Made by a program: the position numbers and the translations under genes. A stretch of 64,000 nt of DNA from Mycteria americana (lineage: Eukaryota; Chordata; Aves; Ciconiiformes; Ciconiidae), in contig NC_134365.1 of assembly GCF_035582795.1 (NCBI RefSeq), positions 41,272,135-41,336,134 of the forward strand, in the 5' to 3' direction. A model generated the notes under the pieces. It made no database searches and was not told the DNA's origin. It was given only the letters and a program-made list of their open reading frames with translations. Positions 18,615-29,352 of this stretch are shown one piece after another (the first letter of the stretch is position 1; each line of letters opens with the position of its first letter).

Positions 18615-20240
18615 TAGAATCACAGAATCATAGAATCATAGAATGGTTTGGGTTGGAAAGGACCTTAAAGATCATCTAGTCCAGCCCTCCTGCCATGGGC
18701 AGGGACACCTTCCACTAGACCACATTGCTCAAAGCCCCATCCAGCCTGACTTTGAATATCTCCAGTGTTGGGGCATCCACAGCTTCTCTGGGCAACCTGT
18801 TCCAGTGCCTCACCACCCTCATAGTCAAGAATTTCTTCCTTATATCTAATCTAAATCTACCCTCTTGCAGTTTAAAGCCATTACCCCTTGTCCTACCACT
18901 ACCATGCCCTTGTAAAAAGTCCCTCTCCAGATTTCTTGTAGGCCCCTTTCAGGTACTGGAAGGCTGCTATAAGGTCTCCCCGGAGCCTTCTTTTCTCCAG
19001 GCTGAACAACCCCAACTCTCTCAGCCTGTCTTCATAGGAGAGGTGCTCCAACCCTCTGATCATCTTTGTGGCCCTCCTCTGGACTTGCTCCAACAAGTCC
19101 ATGTCCTTCTTATGTTGGGGGCCCCAGAGCTGAACGCAGTACTCCAGGTGGGGTCTCATGAGAGTGGAGTAGAGGGGGAGAATCACCTGCCTCAACCTGC
19201 TGGTCACGCTTCTTTTGATGCAGCCCAGGATACGGTTGGCTTTCTGGGCTGCAAGCACACATTGCCGGGTCATGTTGAGCTTCTCATCAACCAACATCCC
19301 CAAGTCCTTCTCCTCAGGGCTGCTCTCAATCCATTCTCTGCCCAGCCCGTATTTGTGCTTGGGATTGTCCCGACCCATGTGCAGGACCTTGCACTTGGTC
19401 TTGTCAAAGTTCATGAGGTTCCCACTGGCCCACCTCTCAAGCCTGTCAGGGTCCCTCTGGATGGCACCCCTTCCCTCCAGCATGTGCCAACACAGCTTGG
19501 TCTCATCAGCAAACCTGCTGAGGGTGCACTCAATCCCACTGTCCATGTTGCCAACAAAGATGTTAAACAGCGCCAGTCCCAATACCAACCCCTGAGGAAT
19601 GCCACTCGTCACTGGTCTCCACTTGGACATCGAGCCGTTGACCGTAACTCTTTGAGTGCAACCATCCAGCCAATTCCTTATCCACCAAGTGGTCCATCCG
19701 TCAAATCCATGTCTCTCCAATTTAGAGACAAGGATGTCACGTGGGACAGTGTCAAATGCTTTGCACAAGTCCAGGTAGATGACGTCAGTTGCTCTTCCCT
19801 TATCCACCAACACTGTAACCCCATTGTAGAAGTCCACCAAATCTGTCAGGCACAATTTGCCCTTAGTGAAGCCATGTTGGCTGTCACCAGTCACCTCCTT
19901 ATTTTCCATGTGCCTTAGCATAGTTTCCAGGAGGATCTGCTCCATGATCTTGCTGGGCACAGAGGTGAGACTGACTGGCCTGTAGTCCCCCGGGTCTTCC
20001 TTTTTTCCCTTTTTAAAAATGAGGGTTATGTTTCCCCTTTTCCAGTCAGTGGGAACTTCACTGGACTGCCACAGCTTCTCAAATATGATGGATAGTGGCT
20101 TAGCAACTTCATCTGCCAGTTCCTCAGGACCCACAGATGCATCTCATGAGGTCCCATGGACCTGTGCACCTTCAGGTTCCTTAGATGGTCTCGAATTGAA
20201 ATAGGATCATTTTCCAATTCCTCCCATCTCTTCCTTTAAC
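18615..20240 (-). mobile_element. CR1 LINE retrotransposon, 5'-truncated, minus strand
   Basis: The left end carries the complement of the CR1 3' terminus (repeated AGAATCATAGAATC units at 18617-18642), directly followed by the complement of the conserved CR1 tail. Rightward on the minus strand lies the reverse transcriptase part of the second ORF. The element is cut within ORF2, so no promoter, ORF1 or endonuclease is present. Weak similarity may continue to about 20300; the right edge is by eye. The protein ending [20 protein letters not shown] places it in the common avian CR1 group, distinct from the copy at 29.35 kb. Confidence 0.93.
18899..20134 (-). pseudogene. CR1 ORF2 reverse transcriptase fragment, inactive
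   Basis: A 411-codon open frame covering most of the LINE reverse transcriptase and the following C-terminal region. Visible blocks: [38 protein letters not shown], the motif A region [14 protein letters not shown], the motif B region [16 protein letters not shown], and motif C. In motif C the usual FADD catalytic box reads FADE, and motif B has lost its usual SVLGP pattern. The frame ends at GLFTRAW then stop, where an extra base has shifted the normal CR1 reading. Upstream of 20134 the protein continues in another frame (RDHLRNLKVHRSMGP), so a second frameshift lies near 20130. It is a dead copy with a fortuitously long open frame. The long antisense frames over 18725-19918 are shadows. Confidence 0.9.
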
Positions 20241-21229
20241 AGTAGCAACAGCTGTCCTGTACAAAAGTGAAGTAGGGAGCCAAAAATGGACCCTGAGGCT
20301 TCAAGGTGCTAGCTTGTTGCCTGTAATTCCCGTGACCCAGCCATGAGAAAGTACTCTGTTTCCCTTCCAGATAACCTCAAATTAAGATGATTCCTCCCTT
20401 TTCAACCCAAGATTTTTAGTGTCACAACTCCTCGTGGGATATTTGCCTATATGCTCCCTAAGTCTGGCAAACGCTGTTGTGCATTTGCTTTTTGTCTGTC
20501 TTTTTAAACTTCTGTCCATTACAAACTTGAAGAATTATGCTCACACAGAAATATAAGGTTCAGAAAAATAATTTGTGTGGGGAAAGAAGAGTACATGATT
20601 AAACAATATAACAAGGAAGCTTTCAACTGTTTAATGATGCTAATGATCAAATGTTTCATGACTAATGTTTAATGATGGCTAACTGCCACCTCAAGCTTCT
20701 CTATAAATTCACCTGCAAACTACATGTCCTAATGGTACCATACCATCAGGATTATCTACAGACTACAGGTCTTCCAGAAGTGCTCATTCAATGGGAGACA
20801 AGGGGCCTGTCTGGAGGTTCATCACCTCAGACCTTTCCTGTGAAATTCCCATGAGCCTACAAAGTCTCAAAGGTCTCACTCCAGAAGTAAGTTTCAAAAT
20901 GAGCAGTTTACCAGAAAAAGAAACACTAAAGATTTGCATGATTTGTCCGCGGAAAGCTGTATTGTGCAAACTGGGTTAAGGCCCAAGACGTCAACTTGGG
21001 TTGAGAGATGTTTTGTAATAACGGTATGAGGGCTATTACTATAGGGTTAAAATAAAATATAAAACCCAAAGCAGAACACAGAGAAAAAGGGTATGGGAAA
21101 CCATGACAGTCCCATACCATTTATCTGTGACTTCATCTTCATTGTCGGTAATGACATATTTTTTATCTCCAGCATTAAGGACTGCTATCTTTGGCTCCAG
21201 ACCTGTCCTCTGTGGCTTTAGTTTCAGGC
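20241..21229. other. Intergenic, no gene recognised
   Basis: AT-rich after the CR1 copy. The first ~60 bases may be residual CR1. No other feature is supported apart from the 3' part of the minus-strand reading frame described at 21039-21482. Confidence 0.5.
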
Positions 21230-21482
21230 CTGAAGAGTCTGTAAAACCCATCTCTGCGGGTGGGGAAGCACCCTCAGACAGGCACCCAGCAGAGGAGAGG
21301 GCAGGTGCCACCCCACACGGGTGACAGCCGCAGGCTGGTGCCCACCGCAGCCCCTCTGCCCCCGCTGCCCCGCTCCGGGCAAGTGCCTCTCCCCACGTCC
21401 TGCTGGGCTGAGGCCACCGGCACCCGCACTGCCGCCGCTGGGAAGGTGCGGGAACCGTCCGAGTGGCCCCCCCGAAGGACAT
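21039..21482 (-). CDS. Unrecognised minus-strand reading frame starting in the CpG patch
   Basis: A 147-codon frame. The first ~75 codons lie in the GC-rich patch and look like a translated CpG island (Ala/Gly/Arg/Pro/Cys rich). From about 21251 down to 21118 the sequence becomes protein-like: MGFTDSSGLKLKPQRT, then EPKIAVLNAGDKKYVITDNE and DEVTDK, before a hydrophobic end. A possible acceptor (cacccgcag on the minus strand, just before the internal ATG) and a weak possible donor (gtatgg after DK) bracket that block. I know no family that matches. Chance remains a strong alternative, and no neighbouring exon was found. Confidence 0.2.
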   Translation of the reverse strand: MSFGGATRTVPAPSQRRQCGCRWPQPSRTWGEALARSGAAGAEGLRWAPACGCHPCGVAPALSSAGCLSEGASPPAEMGFTDSSGLKLKPQRTGLEPKIAVLNAGDKKYVITDNEDEVTDKWYGTVMVSHTLFLCVLLWVLYFILTL

Positions 21483-21490
21483 CTCGCTTT
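21230..21490. promoter_or_regulatory. Isolated CpG-rich patch
   Basis: About 260 bases with roughly 17 CpG dinucleotides by eye and high GC, flanked on both sides by AT-rich, CpG-poor DNA. It is much smaller than the RAB21 and TBC1D15 islands. It could be an orphan CpG island (promoter of an unannotated transcript or an enhancer) or part of an unrecognised GC-rich repeat. Confidence 0.5.
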
Positions 21491-21659
21491 ACAGTGGCAA
21501 AGTTTCTGCTGGCTGGATGTGCAAACCTGCCACGGGGAATGTTTTTTTACCGATTAACTAAGAAACCACTTGATATAAATAATGGCTTTCCAAAGGAGCT
21601 CCCACTTGAAGAGCCGTACGTTGTTATTTGAATGACTATAATGAGCTTAATCTTACCCT

Positions 21660-21765
21660 TAATCTCACCTTTCATACACACAACATATATACATATAATG
21701 GAAAATTACATATACGTGTATCTCTCTCCATATATACATGCACACAGTGTACATACACCGCTGTG
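21660..21765. repeat. CA/TA-rich low-complexity sequence
   Basis: Interrupted ACACA/ATATA/ACATA sequence, typical of a degraded dinucleotide microsatellite. Confidence 0.6.
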
Positions 21766-23940
21766 CTTACTCTCCAGAGGCTGTCTAACCCGGTGCTGAG
21801 GGGCAGCCTCCTCCGGGGTACAACGCAGCAGCAGCTTGGTGTAGTGCTTTCACTCACGGGCAGGTGGAGGATTTTGGCCAGCAACACATCGCTGCTGTTG
21901 CTTGTTACAACGTGGTTCTCAGAAACGTAATCCTAATCTCATCGGGCAACCTGGAACCCAGCGGGGCCGCCCATGTTAAGCATCTCCTCACTTAGCACAG
22001 GAGGTTTCTTGTTTCCTGCAGGACTGAAATGGCGGGTGTGACCCCCCCCAGCCCCTCATACTGCCCTGCAGCATCACCTGCTTCAGGCTTGGGGCAGGAG
22101 TCGTACCCAAGCATTTTTCTAGACAGCAAATGAGACCAATATTTCTATCACTACAGCTCTCCGCTTCTAACAAGAGGTTTTGCATTTTAAAAGAAAATAC
22201 CTCACTGGTCAAAGCAGCGAGATGATGATTGTTTTTATGGGATGTGTTCTTCTGACAGTAATATGCAATTGCCCTTGATAAACTATACTCTTTTTCCTGT
22301 TGTGTCTATGGGACTCTCTTGAAACTGGGTTACTTTGTGTAATTAAACGAAGAACTGGCCTTAAGTTAGAAATTTCTAAGGGAAGAAATTATGAGGGGAA
22401 GGAAAAGGCCAGCTGATTGTATTTTATTTGTTCAGTCAGTAGAAATGAAAGCACTTGCTTTACGAGTTCACATGATAATCCTGGTGTTCAGTCACTTGCT
22501 CTTTATACAATATTTTAACATGCAGGAGTGATAATTGAGCATGTAATTGTTATTGCTTATTTGTTTACTTGCTCATTACCAGTATCTGTACCGCAAAGCA
22601 CTTTTAGGAACACTTTGCAAAGGAAAGAGTCTATAAAATTAAATGTATTTTGGAGTGCAGCAATAAGCTTTATATCAATGGTAAGGATTGAATGGTATTA
22701 TTAAAAATAGCTTATCTGTTTTTTTGCTTGTTTTGAAGGCTGCTTTAGGATAAACTGCTTCAATTTAAACCACACAATGTCATCCTAGGATTGCTCCACT
22801 TATTCCCATGAAGTATATGTTTAGCATGCAAGTTTTCGTCCAAAGTTTAGAAGTCTTAGATGAATGCACTACATTTTAATGAGATATGATTCTCATTTGG
22901 GCCATTAATAATTCTGACTGTCTTTATTTCAGCAATAAATATGCTGACTACAATATTGAAAAAATAAATTAAAATATTTTAAAGTTATTATTAAGTTTTA
23001 CAGCTGGCAGAGATGGTCAATCTCCTGTGAACTGGGCCTGGTGACTGCCTGAAATACAGCCTGTATCTGGCCAAAGTCATGCCATCAGGCTCCCCATCAA
23101 CCCTCATGCAAAGCTGCCAGAACATGAGGAATCATTTGCTTCACTTTGTAGTTTGTCTTGGTTTTAAAACTTGTGTTTCGTTTTGAATCTGAATTTGTCT
23201 GGCTTTGGATTCCTGCTATTAGTTCTTTCCTTGTGCCTGTCCCTGCTACAGCATTGATGAGCTGACCAAAGTGAGTCTTTTCCTGCTTTCTACCCTATTT
23301 TTAAACTACGTGCCAAATTCCTGTATCAGTTCTATTAATGCTGTACACTGAGATAAAATCATCTCTTCGTTACTTCCTTATTTCATATCCAGGAATTACC
23401 TCAGCCCTGTTGCTGCAGTCATATACTGAGATACTTGTTAGGTTTTGACTCTCATACTCTTTACGTTGCCTAAGAGTTATCACTCATATCCTTTACAATG
23501 TTCCTACTTTTCAGGAGATAGCTTTTCATACAGCTCTTGCTGGCTGCCTTATTCTTATCACTGTTTATTGCTCGGACAGTGCCACATCCCTTCAAGTTTG
23601 ATTAGCACTGATTTTATATTTACTTTCCAGGCCATTTAGGAAACGCAAGGAGCCCCAAAGGAAACAACAGTTTCCAAAGACGATTGTCTCACCGACAGCT
23701 ACTTTGAACTGCTCATCCAGTTCTTGATGCACTGACTCTGTGCTTTATCACATTATAAAGTAATTTCTTTCTGATCATTAACATGTGGTGCTAAGTCAAG
23801 CACCTTAAAAAATTAGTACAGCTATGACATTATCTTCAAACAGCCAAGCCTGTAATCTCATCTCAGGTTTCTCTGACGAGACCTGTTTTTCCATTAGACT
23901 TTGTTGACTGAGACACATAATATTCGAATGCTTCATTTAA
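21766..23940. other. Intergenic, no gene recognised
   Basis: AT-rich from about 22200. No CR1, RNA gene or coding signal is recognised. Confidence 0.55.
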
Positions 23941-24000
23941 TTGTTAGCCGTTCTTTTGCGTCATTACTTTTCTTCGTGTCATCATCTGCTCCTCCCCACA

Positions 24001-24165
24001 GCTGAAGGTATGAATGCCACGGTGAGGATGGGTGAGTCAAGGTCTCTGCGTGTACAGAAGGCTGTACAAGCCTATGCGCAACAGGCAATTATCATTACCG
24101 AGGAGTCGGTCTGTGAACTGGCTGGTTGCTGTTATACTGATGATGATTTGGATGAAGATGCATAG
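24001..24165 (+). CDS. Unrecognised splice-bounded reading frame with acidic end
   Basis: A long pyrimidine tract and cccacag (23968-24000) look like a good 3' splice site. The frame after it reads EGMNATVRMGESRSLRV, QKAVQAYAQQAIIITEESVC, ELAGCC, and an acidic tail DDDLDEDA before TAG at 24163-24165. Composition is more protein-like than nearby chance frames. It could be a last coding exon of an unannotated transcript, an exon of a decayed gene or transposon, or chance. I do not recognise a family. A possible further small exon (acceptor ctatag at 24352-24357, donor gtaagta from about 24391) lies downstream but would not be needed after a stop. Confidence 0.2.
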   Translation, partial: AEGMNATVRMGESRSLRVQKAVQAYAQQAIIITEESVCELAGCCYTDDDLDEDA

Positions 24166-25234
24166 TTGATTAAGTAAGCTTTCCATGAGCCAAAGCAGAC
24201 CGGTTTTGCTCAGAGAAGCTCATTCCTGTCCTCACCCGTGCAATTATCACTGCTTAACTGCAGCTCAGTAGCACTGAAACGTGTGGGCTTCAGGATGTCC
24301 CTGAGGAACTCTGTTAGCACCCACGCTTCCTTTCCATGTTCCCGCTCCCGCTATAGGACCTCTTGGAAAATTTACTGGCTGATCAGCCAGTAAGTACAAA
24401 CCCTTTCTTTTATTATTACTGCTGTGACTGTCAGCACACTGCAAGAGCTCACTGGGGATCAGCTTGCACATCTCTCTCACTCAGAGTCGAGTCTGAGGGA
24501 ACCTACGGTCCCACCGACTTCCCCATCTTCTGCTGCACCATGCAGCAGCAAGTTACTCTGGTGGGAAGTTTCCTCCTTTGTACACCCCAGGAAGTAAATA
24601 GAGACCTGCTGGGTCTGTACTTGAACCTGCCTGCTTCTGTACTTGAAAACATTGGCATGATTGTTTAAACAAGGTTTGCCAAGGACTGATATTAATCTAG
24701 GTAGTTTATGATTGCATGGGTCCCATTTTCACTTTAAATTTTGACATAATCTTACCAGTTCCGCCTTCCTCTGGAATTTCCCTGGTCTGGCAGCATGAGT
24801 TTAAAATAAGCACTTCTGCTTTTTTTTAATGTTTTCATTCTTAATGCTGTTATAGCATATATCTAGTAAACAGACTTTTGGGGGAGGGAGGTATTGGCTT
24901 TTGTAACTATGACATTTTAAAACCTGTTAACTTTATAAGCAGTGGGTTTACCCTCTACTGTTTGGCTGCGCTGCTCATATTCTGCTTGTCATTATCTTAA
25001 ATTCTTTCTACTTCCCCTGTCTTCCCTCTCTTTTTTTAAACTTAATTTCTGCTCCTACTCATCCAGGTAGGGCTTTTAGCAAAAGTTACCTTTTTGTCTT
25101 TATTTTTAAATTATGGAATTGTGATTTTTCTAGCCTTACAAGCTCTTCTTAGAGGAGTCCCAACTATGATTTCCACTTTTCTTTGTAAGCAAAAAGTTTT
25201 CTTCCTTTGTGAAATCAGCTTGTTAGCTAGTACT
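24166..25234. other. Intergenic, no gene recognised
   Basis: AT-rich with several pyrimidine tracts. The strong donor-like GTAAGTA near 24391 has no confirmed exon. Confidence 0.5.
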
Positions 25235-25675
25235 ATGATCAGAGGGCTGGAGCACCTCTCCTGTGAGGACAGGCTGAGAGAGTTGGGGTTGTTCAACCTG
25301 GAGAAGAGAAGGCTCCAGGGAGACCTTATTGCAGCCTTTCAGTACTTAAAGGGGGCCTGTAAGAAAGATGGGGACAGACTTTCTAGTAGGGCCTGTTGCA
25401 ATAGGACAAGGGGTAATGGTTTTAAACTAAAAGAAGGTAGATTTAGACTAGGTATAAGGAAGAATTTTTTTATGACGACAGAGGTGAAACACTGGAAGAG
25501 GTTGCCCGGAGAGGTGGTAGATGCTCCATCCCTGGAAACATTCAAGGTCAGGTTGGATGGGGCTCTGAGCAACCTGATCTAGTTGAAGATGTCCCTGCTC
25601 ATTGCAGGGGGGTTGGACTAGGTGACCTTTAAAGGTCTCTTCCACCCCAAACCATTCTGTGATTCTATGATTCTA
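25235..25675 (+). mobile_element. CR1 LINE 3'-end fragment, plus strand
   Basis: Starts abruptly in the end of CR1 ORF2 at [20 protein letters not shown] and runs in one open frame through [36 protein letters not shown] and [20 protein letters not shown] to the normal stop at 25580-25582. The CR1 3' untranslated tail follows, ending in GTGATTCTATGATTCTA. Only the last ~440 bases of the element were inserted, the usual 5' truncation of CR1. It is the same broad group as the copy at 18.6 kb. It lacks the reverse transcriptase and is inactive. Confidence 0.95.
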
Positions 25676-26478
25676 CTAACTGGTAATGCTCTTTTTCTGC
25701 CCATTTATGTCCCTGATGCCTAGGAAACCATCTCCAATGCCATGATTCTTTTTAAGCATGAAGTCCAAAGAATGATTACCTCATGCTGTGTGCTCTACTG
25801 TTTAAGAAATGAAAGATGAGGCATTCCTGAAATTCAGCTGATAGTTCATAGCTGGTCTCCAGGTCCTCCAATACGGACTTTCTAAATGGACTGTCACACC
25901 ATTTCCTCTCCTTCTCCTCAACCATACGGGCAGAATACAGACAAGTTTCTATGAAGAAATTCAAACTAATTTTCTGGTTTGTTTGGTGGTCTTTTATTGA
26001 TCCCCAGCAATGTCCCTTTCTTGGGTTTTACCAGTTAAAATGATGCATTCAGGGTTCTCTGTGTCTGAGTTAATAATTTTGATACAAGTTACAGTGTCTT
26101 CAAAACAAGTTATAGGGTCCCGTGTGTACTTTTTCACTATCTTTATGCCTGTTAAATAGATTATAGCATATTATTTTTACAGTCCAGCCATTCAAATTGT
26201 CCGTGCAAGCTTCAGAAATGCTATTCGTAGCACATCTCTTCTTTTTTATTTCTCTTGCTCATTTCTTGCTGTTAATATAAATACAAAACAATGTAGATGC
26301 CCTTGTAATGTATTTCTTCCCTCAGTACCCTCTTCTGATTTCACCTTGGTTGCCAACTGGGAGGACTAATCCTCATAAATGAAACCTTCAGACCACCTGC
26401 TGGAATGCAGACAAATGCTCCACAAAGCTCGACCTCGCATTTGTAGCAGCTGAGGACCCAACAATCCATATTGTGTAT

Positions 26479-26507
26479 CTTCTTCTGGGGCCTCTCCCCA
26501 GAAGAAG
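26479..26507. repeat. Perfect inverted repeat, 12-bp arms, 5-base loop
   Basis: CTTCTTCTGGGG, loop CCTCT, CCCCAGAAGAAG. The arms match without a mismatch. It lies in a small GC-richer patch (about 26440-26590). The stem is too short for a typical microRNA precursor. Confidence 0.85.
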
Positions 26508-28511
26508 GGGGCTGCCACCGGCTCTATGCCAGCCCTGAGTCCCAGCAGCCAAACCTCCCGGAGCAGGGCTGCTCTCAGGGCCCCCACACAGGGCTGAAGA
26601 GTGAGATCATGGTTTAATGCTGAAAGGAGTTACAACACCATTCATCTCTTCTTCATTGCTCTGAGATTCTGTGTAGTTTCCATGGGATGCCAATTTATTT
26701 GTTCTAATGTGTCAATGAAGGGAAATTTCTGTATCTTCCAGTCCTGGGGAATCTTGCTGTTATATGCTGCATTTCTGCCCCAAAAGAAGTAGCACAACAG
26801 ATTCTGTCTTCATGGTCTTTGCTGCAAGTTCTGAATAACTAGAATTCACATTAAAGGCCCATGGGAAATGAAATGGTGTGTGAGAATAGTTACAGTCAGC
26901 CAAACTTGGGAATACCTGGACTAAAGCTATGCCATTCCGACAAAAGGCATTCTTGTGGATGACATTTGCCTCATGTACATATTTTACATCTTAAATGTTT
27001 TATTTCCTGTAATAAATACGGCACATCCGCACATCATTTTGAATAACGTTGTCAGAGAACACAAGAATTATTATTATAGCTTAATTACTAATACAGCAAG
27101 ATCTGCAGCAACTTAGATGGGTGGCTTTAAAAACCTACACTAATCAGTCAAGTGTATTCAAGATAATGGCCAAATTTTCCAAAACTGAGGTACCTGGAGA
27201 AAAATTTTAGGTATGAATATGAGAGCAAGAACTTAAAAGAAACGGGGGAGAAACTGAGGAAAAGTTTTAGTTCCTCCTCATTCTTAGCCCAGATCATCAT
27301 TCCCTCTCCTTTTCTTCTTTTCCTAGGGAATGGCAGAATCGCAATAAATGAATAAAGCATTTACCCAACTGCTTCTTTTGAGTCCTTCCTTTTTTCTTTT
27401 TTTTTTTCAGATCTCCAGCGTCTCTCTTTCTCTGAGCTTGCTCCGAGCATGCTGATGCATCTATGCATCATTCTGTCCTGCCCTCAGTTTCGCTCATGCT
27501 TTCACCCAAGTGTTCCTTTACTAAAGGGTTTGATGGATGTTCATTGCAGGCCGAGCAGGAGAAGAAGAAACACTGAACAGAATATTTAGAGCCTGAACAG
27601 AGCCTTTGCTCCTGCAAGTGAAAATGCCAAGAGCAGGGGGTGGATGAATGGTGGTGCAGCATGCTGCTTGCTGCTCTCAGCACACATCCAGGATGCTGCT
27701 TGTCAGTGAGGGGATCTATCAGGATCACATGGGGATGGTATTTGGCATCGCCATATGTGTGATGCCGTGTATGTATGAAAAAGATACTGCAAAGTGGCAA
27801 AGGATTCAGACCTGCTTATCCTGAGGGGGAGTGACATTTACGGACAATTCCTCTTCAACACGGGGAACTGAACTTTTAAAAAATAATCATCTTTTTCTTT
27901 ACAAGAAAAAATAACAGTTCTCCCTTGCTGGAATTGTTTCTTAGGTAGAAATCAGATTCTATGTTTAACTCGTTCCTACAGATTAGAAACAAATTTCGTG
28001 GTGCACAAAGCCTCCAAGCACATTACTGAACCTGTCAAGTACATCCCCATGGGTGCACAGAGGCTCTCAGCAGTGAGTGAGTGGGTAAAACATGTTCAGA
28101 AAAGTCCCTCTGGGTTAAGGTTCTTTCTGAATTATTTGTTCTTTTCTCTTCAGGTTCATATGCTTTGCTCTTCATCTTTATTCTTCATCTTCAGTACTTG
28201 AATAGTCATCTTTCTTTTTGAAGCAGACTGCACCTTTTTACCACATTGATATTTCTTAACATGTGCTTATTGAATTATAAGTTAAGCAACCCAAAGTACT
28301 GATCTCACCCTAGACAAATATACCTACTATATTTTTGATGGATAGGTTGATGTTACCTGTGACTGCCATTTGGTAGAACAGTGTACTGTCTCTCCGCCTA
28401 GACTGGATGTTTGTATCAGTCATGTTAGAAGCACAAATACACACATTTCATTCTGAGCATCTCTCTTTTCTGCCAGGACCGAGACTATATTACTAACTTC
28501 ATTTTAAATGG

Positions 28512-28532
28512 GTTTTTGTTGTTGTTGTTGTT
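28512..28532. repeat. (GTT)n simple repeat
   Basis: About five GTT units flanked by T runs. Confidence 0.75.
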
Positions 28533-29352
28533 TTTTCCCTGTTCTGATTTCTTGCTTTTATGGACATTTGTACAGTTTCAAGGAGCCATTTGATCTTATA
28601 AAGCTGTACATTATTTGGCTGAGATTTTGTACTATCTTTCTTTTCCAAGTAAATCTGATAAAATCAGAGTGTTTTACTGCAATTATGACAAATTATGCTC
28701 AAAAATATTCTCCAAGGGAAAAATGCAAATAGAAGACTGACTTTATCTGCAAAACAACTGCCACCTTTTTAATTTACAGGAAAGTCATAATTATCCCAGA
28801 AATCAGTTGTGTGTTTTCAGTGGCATGGGAGGTGTTCATGCTGTTGCAGGTTTGACCAACTAGAGCATCTGTCTCCTCTGTACAGCTACTACATGCGCTT
28901 AAGTTTACACTGGAATTAAGATGTAATATTTTTATAAGGAGATCTAATAATGCAAGCCGAAAGAAGCACATATTTTCACTTTCAGAGATGACACCACCTG
29001 TGAAGTAAAAGGCGTGAGTAAAGTCTTAACCAAGAATGATAAAAGGTAATGGCAATGGATACAATGGTGCAATTTGTTTTGGTATAATAACATACAGGGT
29101 ATTGTAGTTTCTTTGTGAAATAGAACATATGTCTCAAAAGGCATTTTTCATGCAAGATATAATCAGCAACATAGTTAAAACAGAAGGTCTGTAAAACTAT
29201 TTTTAGGAAGCTATGTAAGAAGGGGAAGCATACCAAAGTAAATGAAAAAGAGGCATTCTCTTCTCAAATATGCTGAAATAAAATCAACACTTCCCAAATT
29301 AAATTAACACTATTAACATAAAGTAACTTGACAGCTATCACTGATAGTTAAA

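Larger units (their letters stand above)
25676..29349. other. Intergenic, single-copy, with one perfect hairpin
   Basis: No gene or transposon recognised. It holds the perfect inverted repeat at 26479-26507, a T/C tract near 27385-27410, and a short GTT run at 28512-28532. Open frames of up to 110 codons (27468-27800, minus) have no recognisable domain. Confidence 0.55.

Noticed and set aside
18725-19918. 397-codon plus-strand open frame
   Set aside because: It is the antisense shadow of the minus-strand CR1 ORF2 and has no family resemblance of its own.
27468-27800. 110-codon minus-strand open frame
   Set aside because: His/Ser/Cys-rich chance-like composition, no family match, no context.
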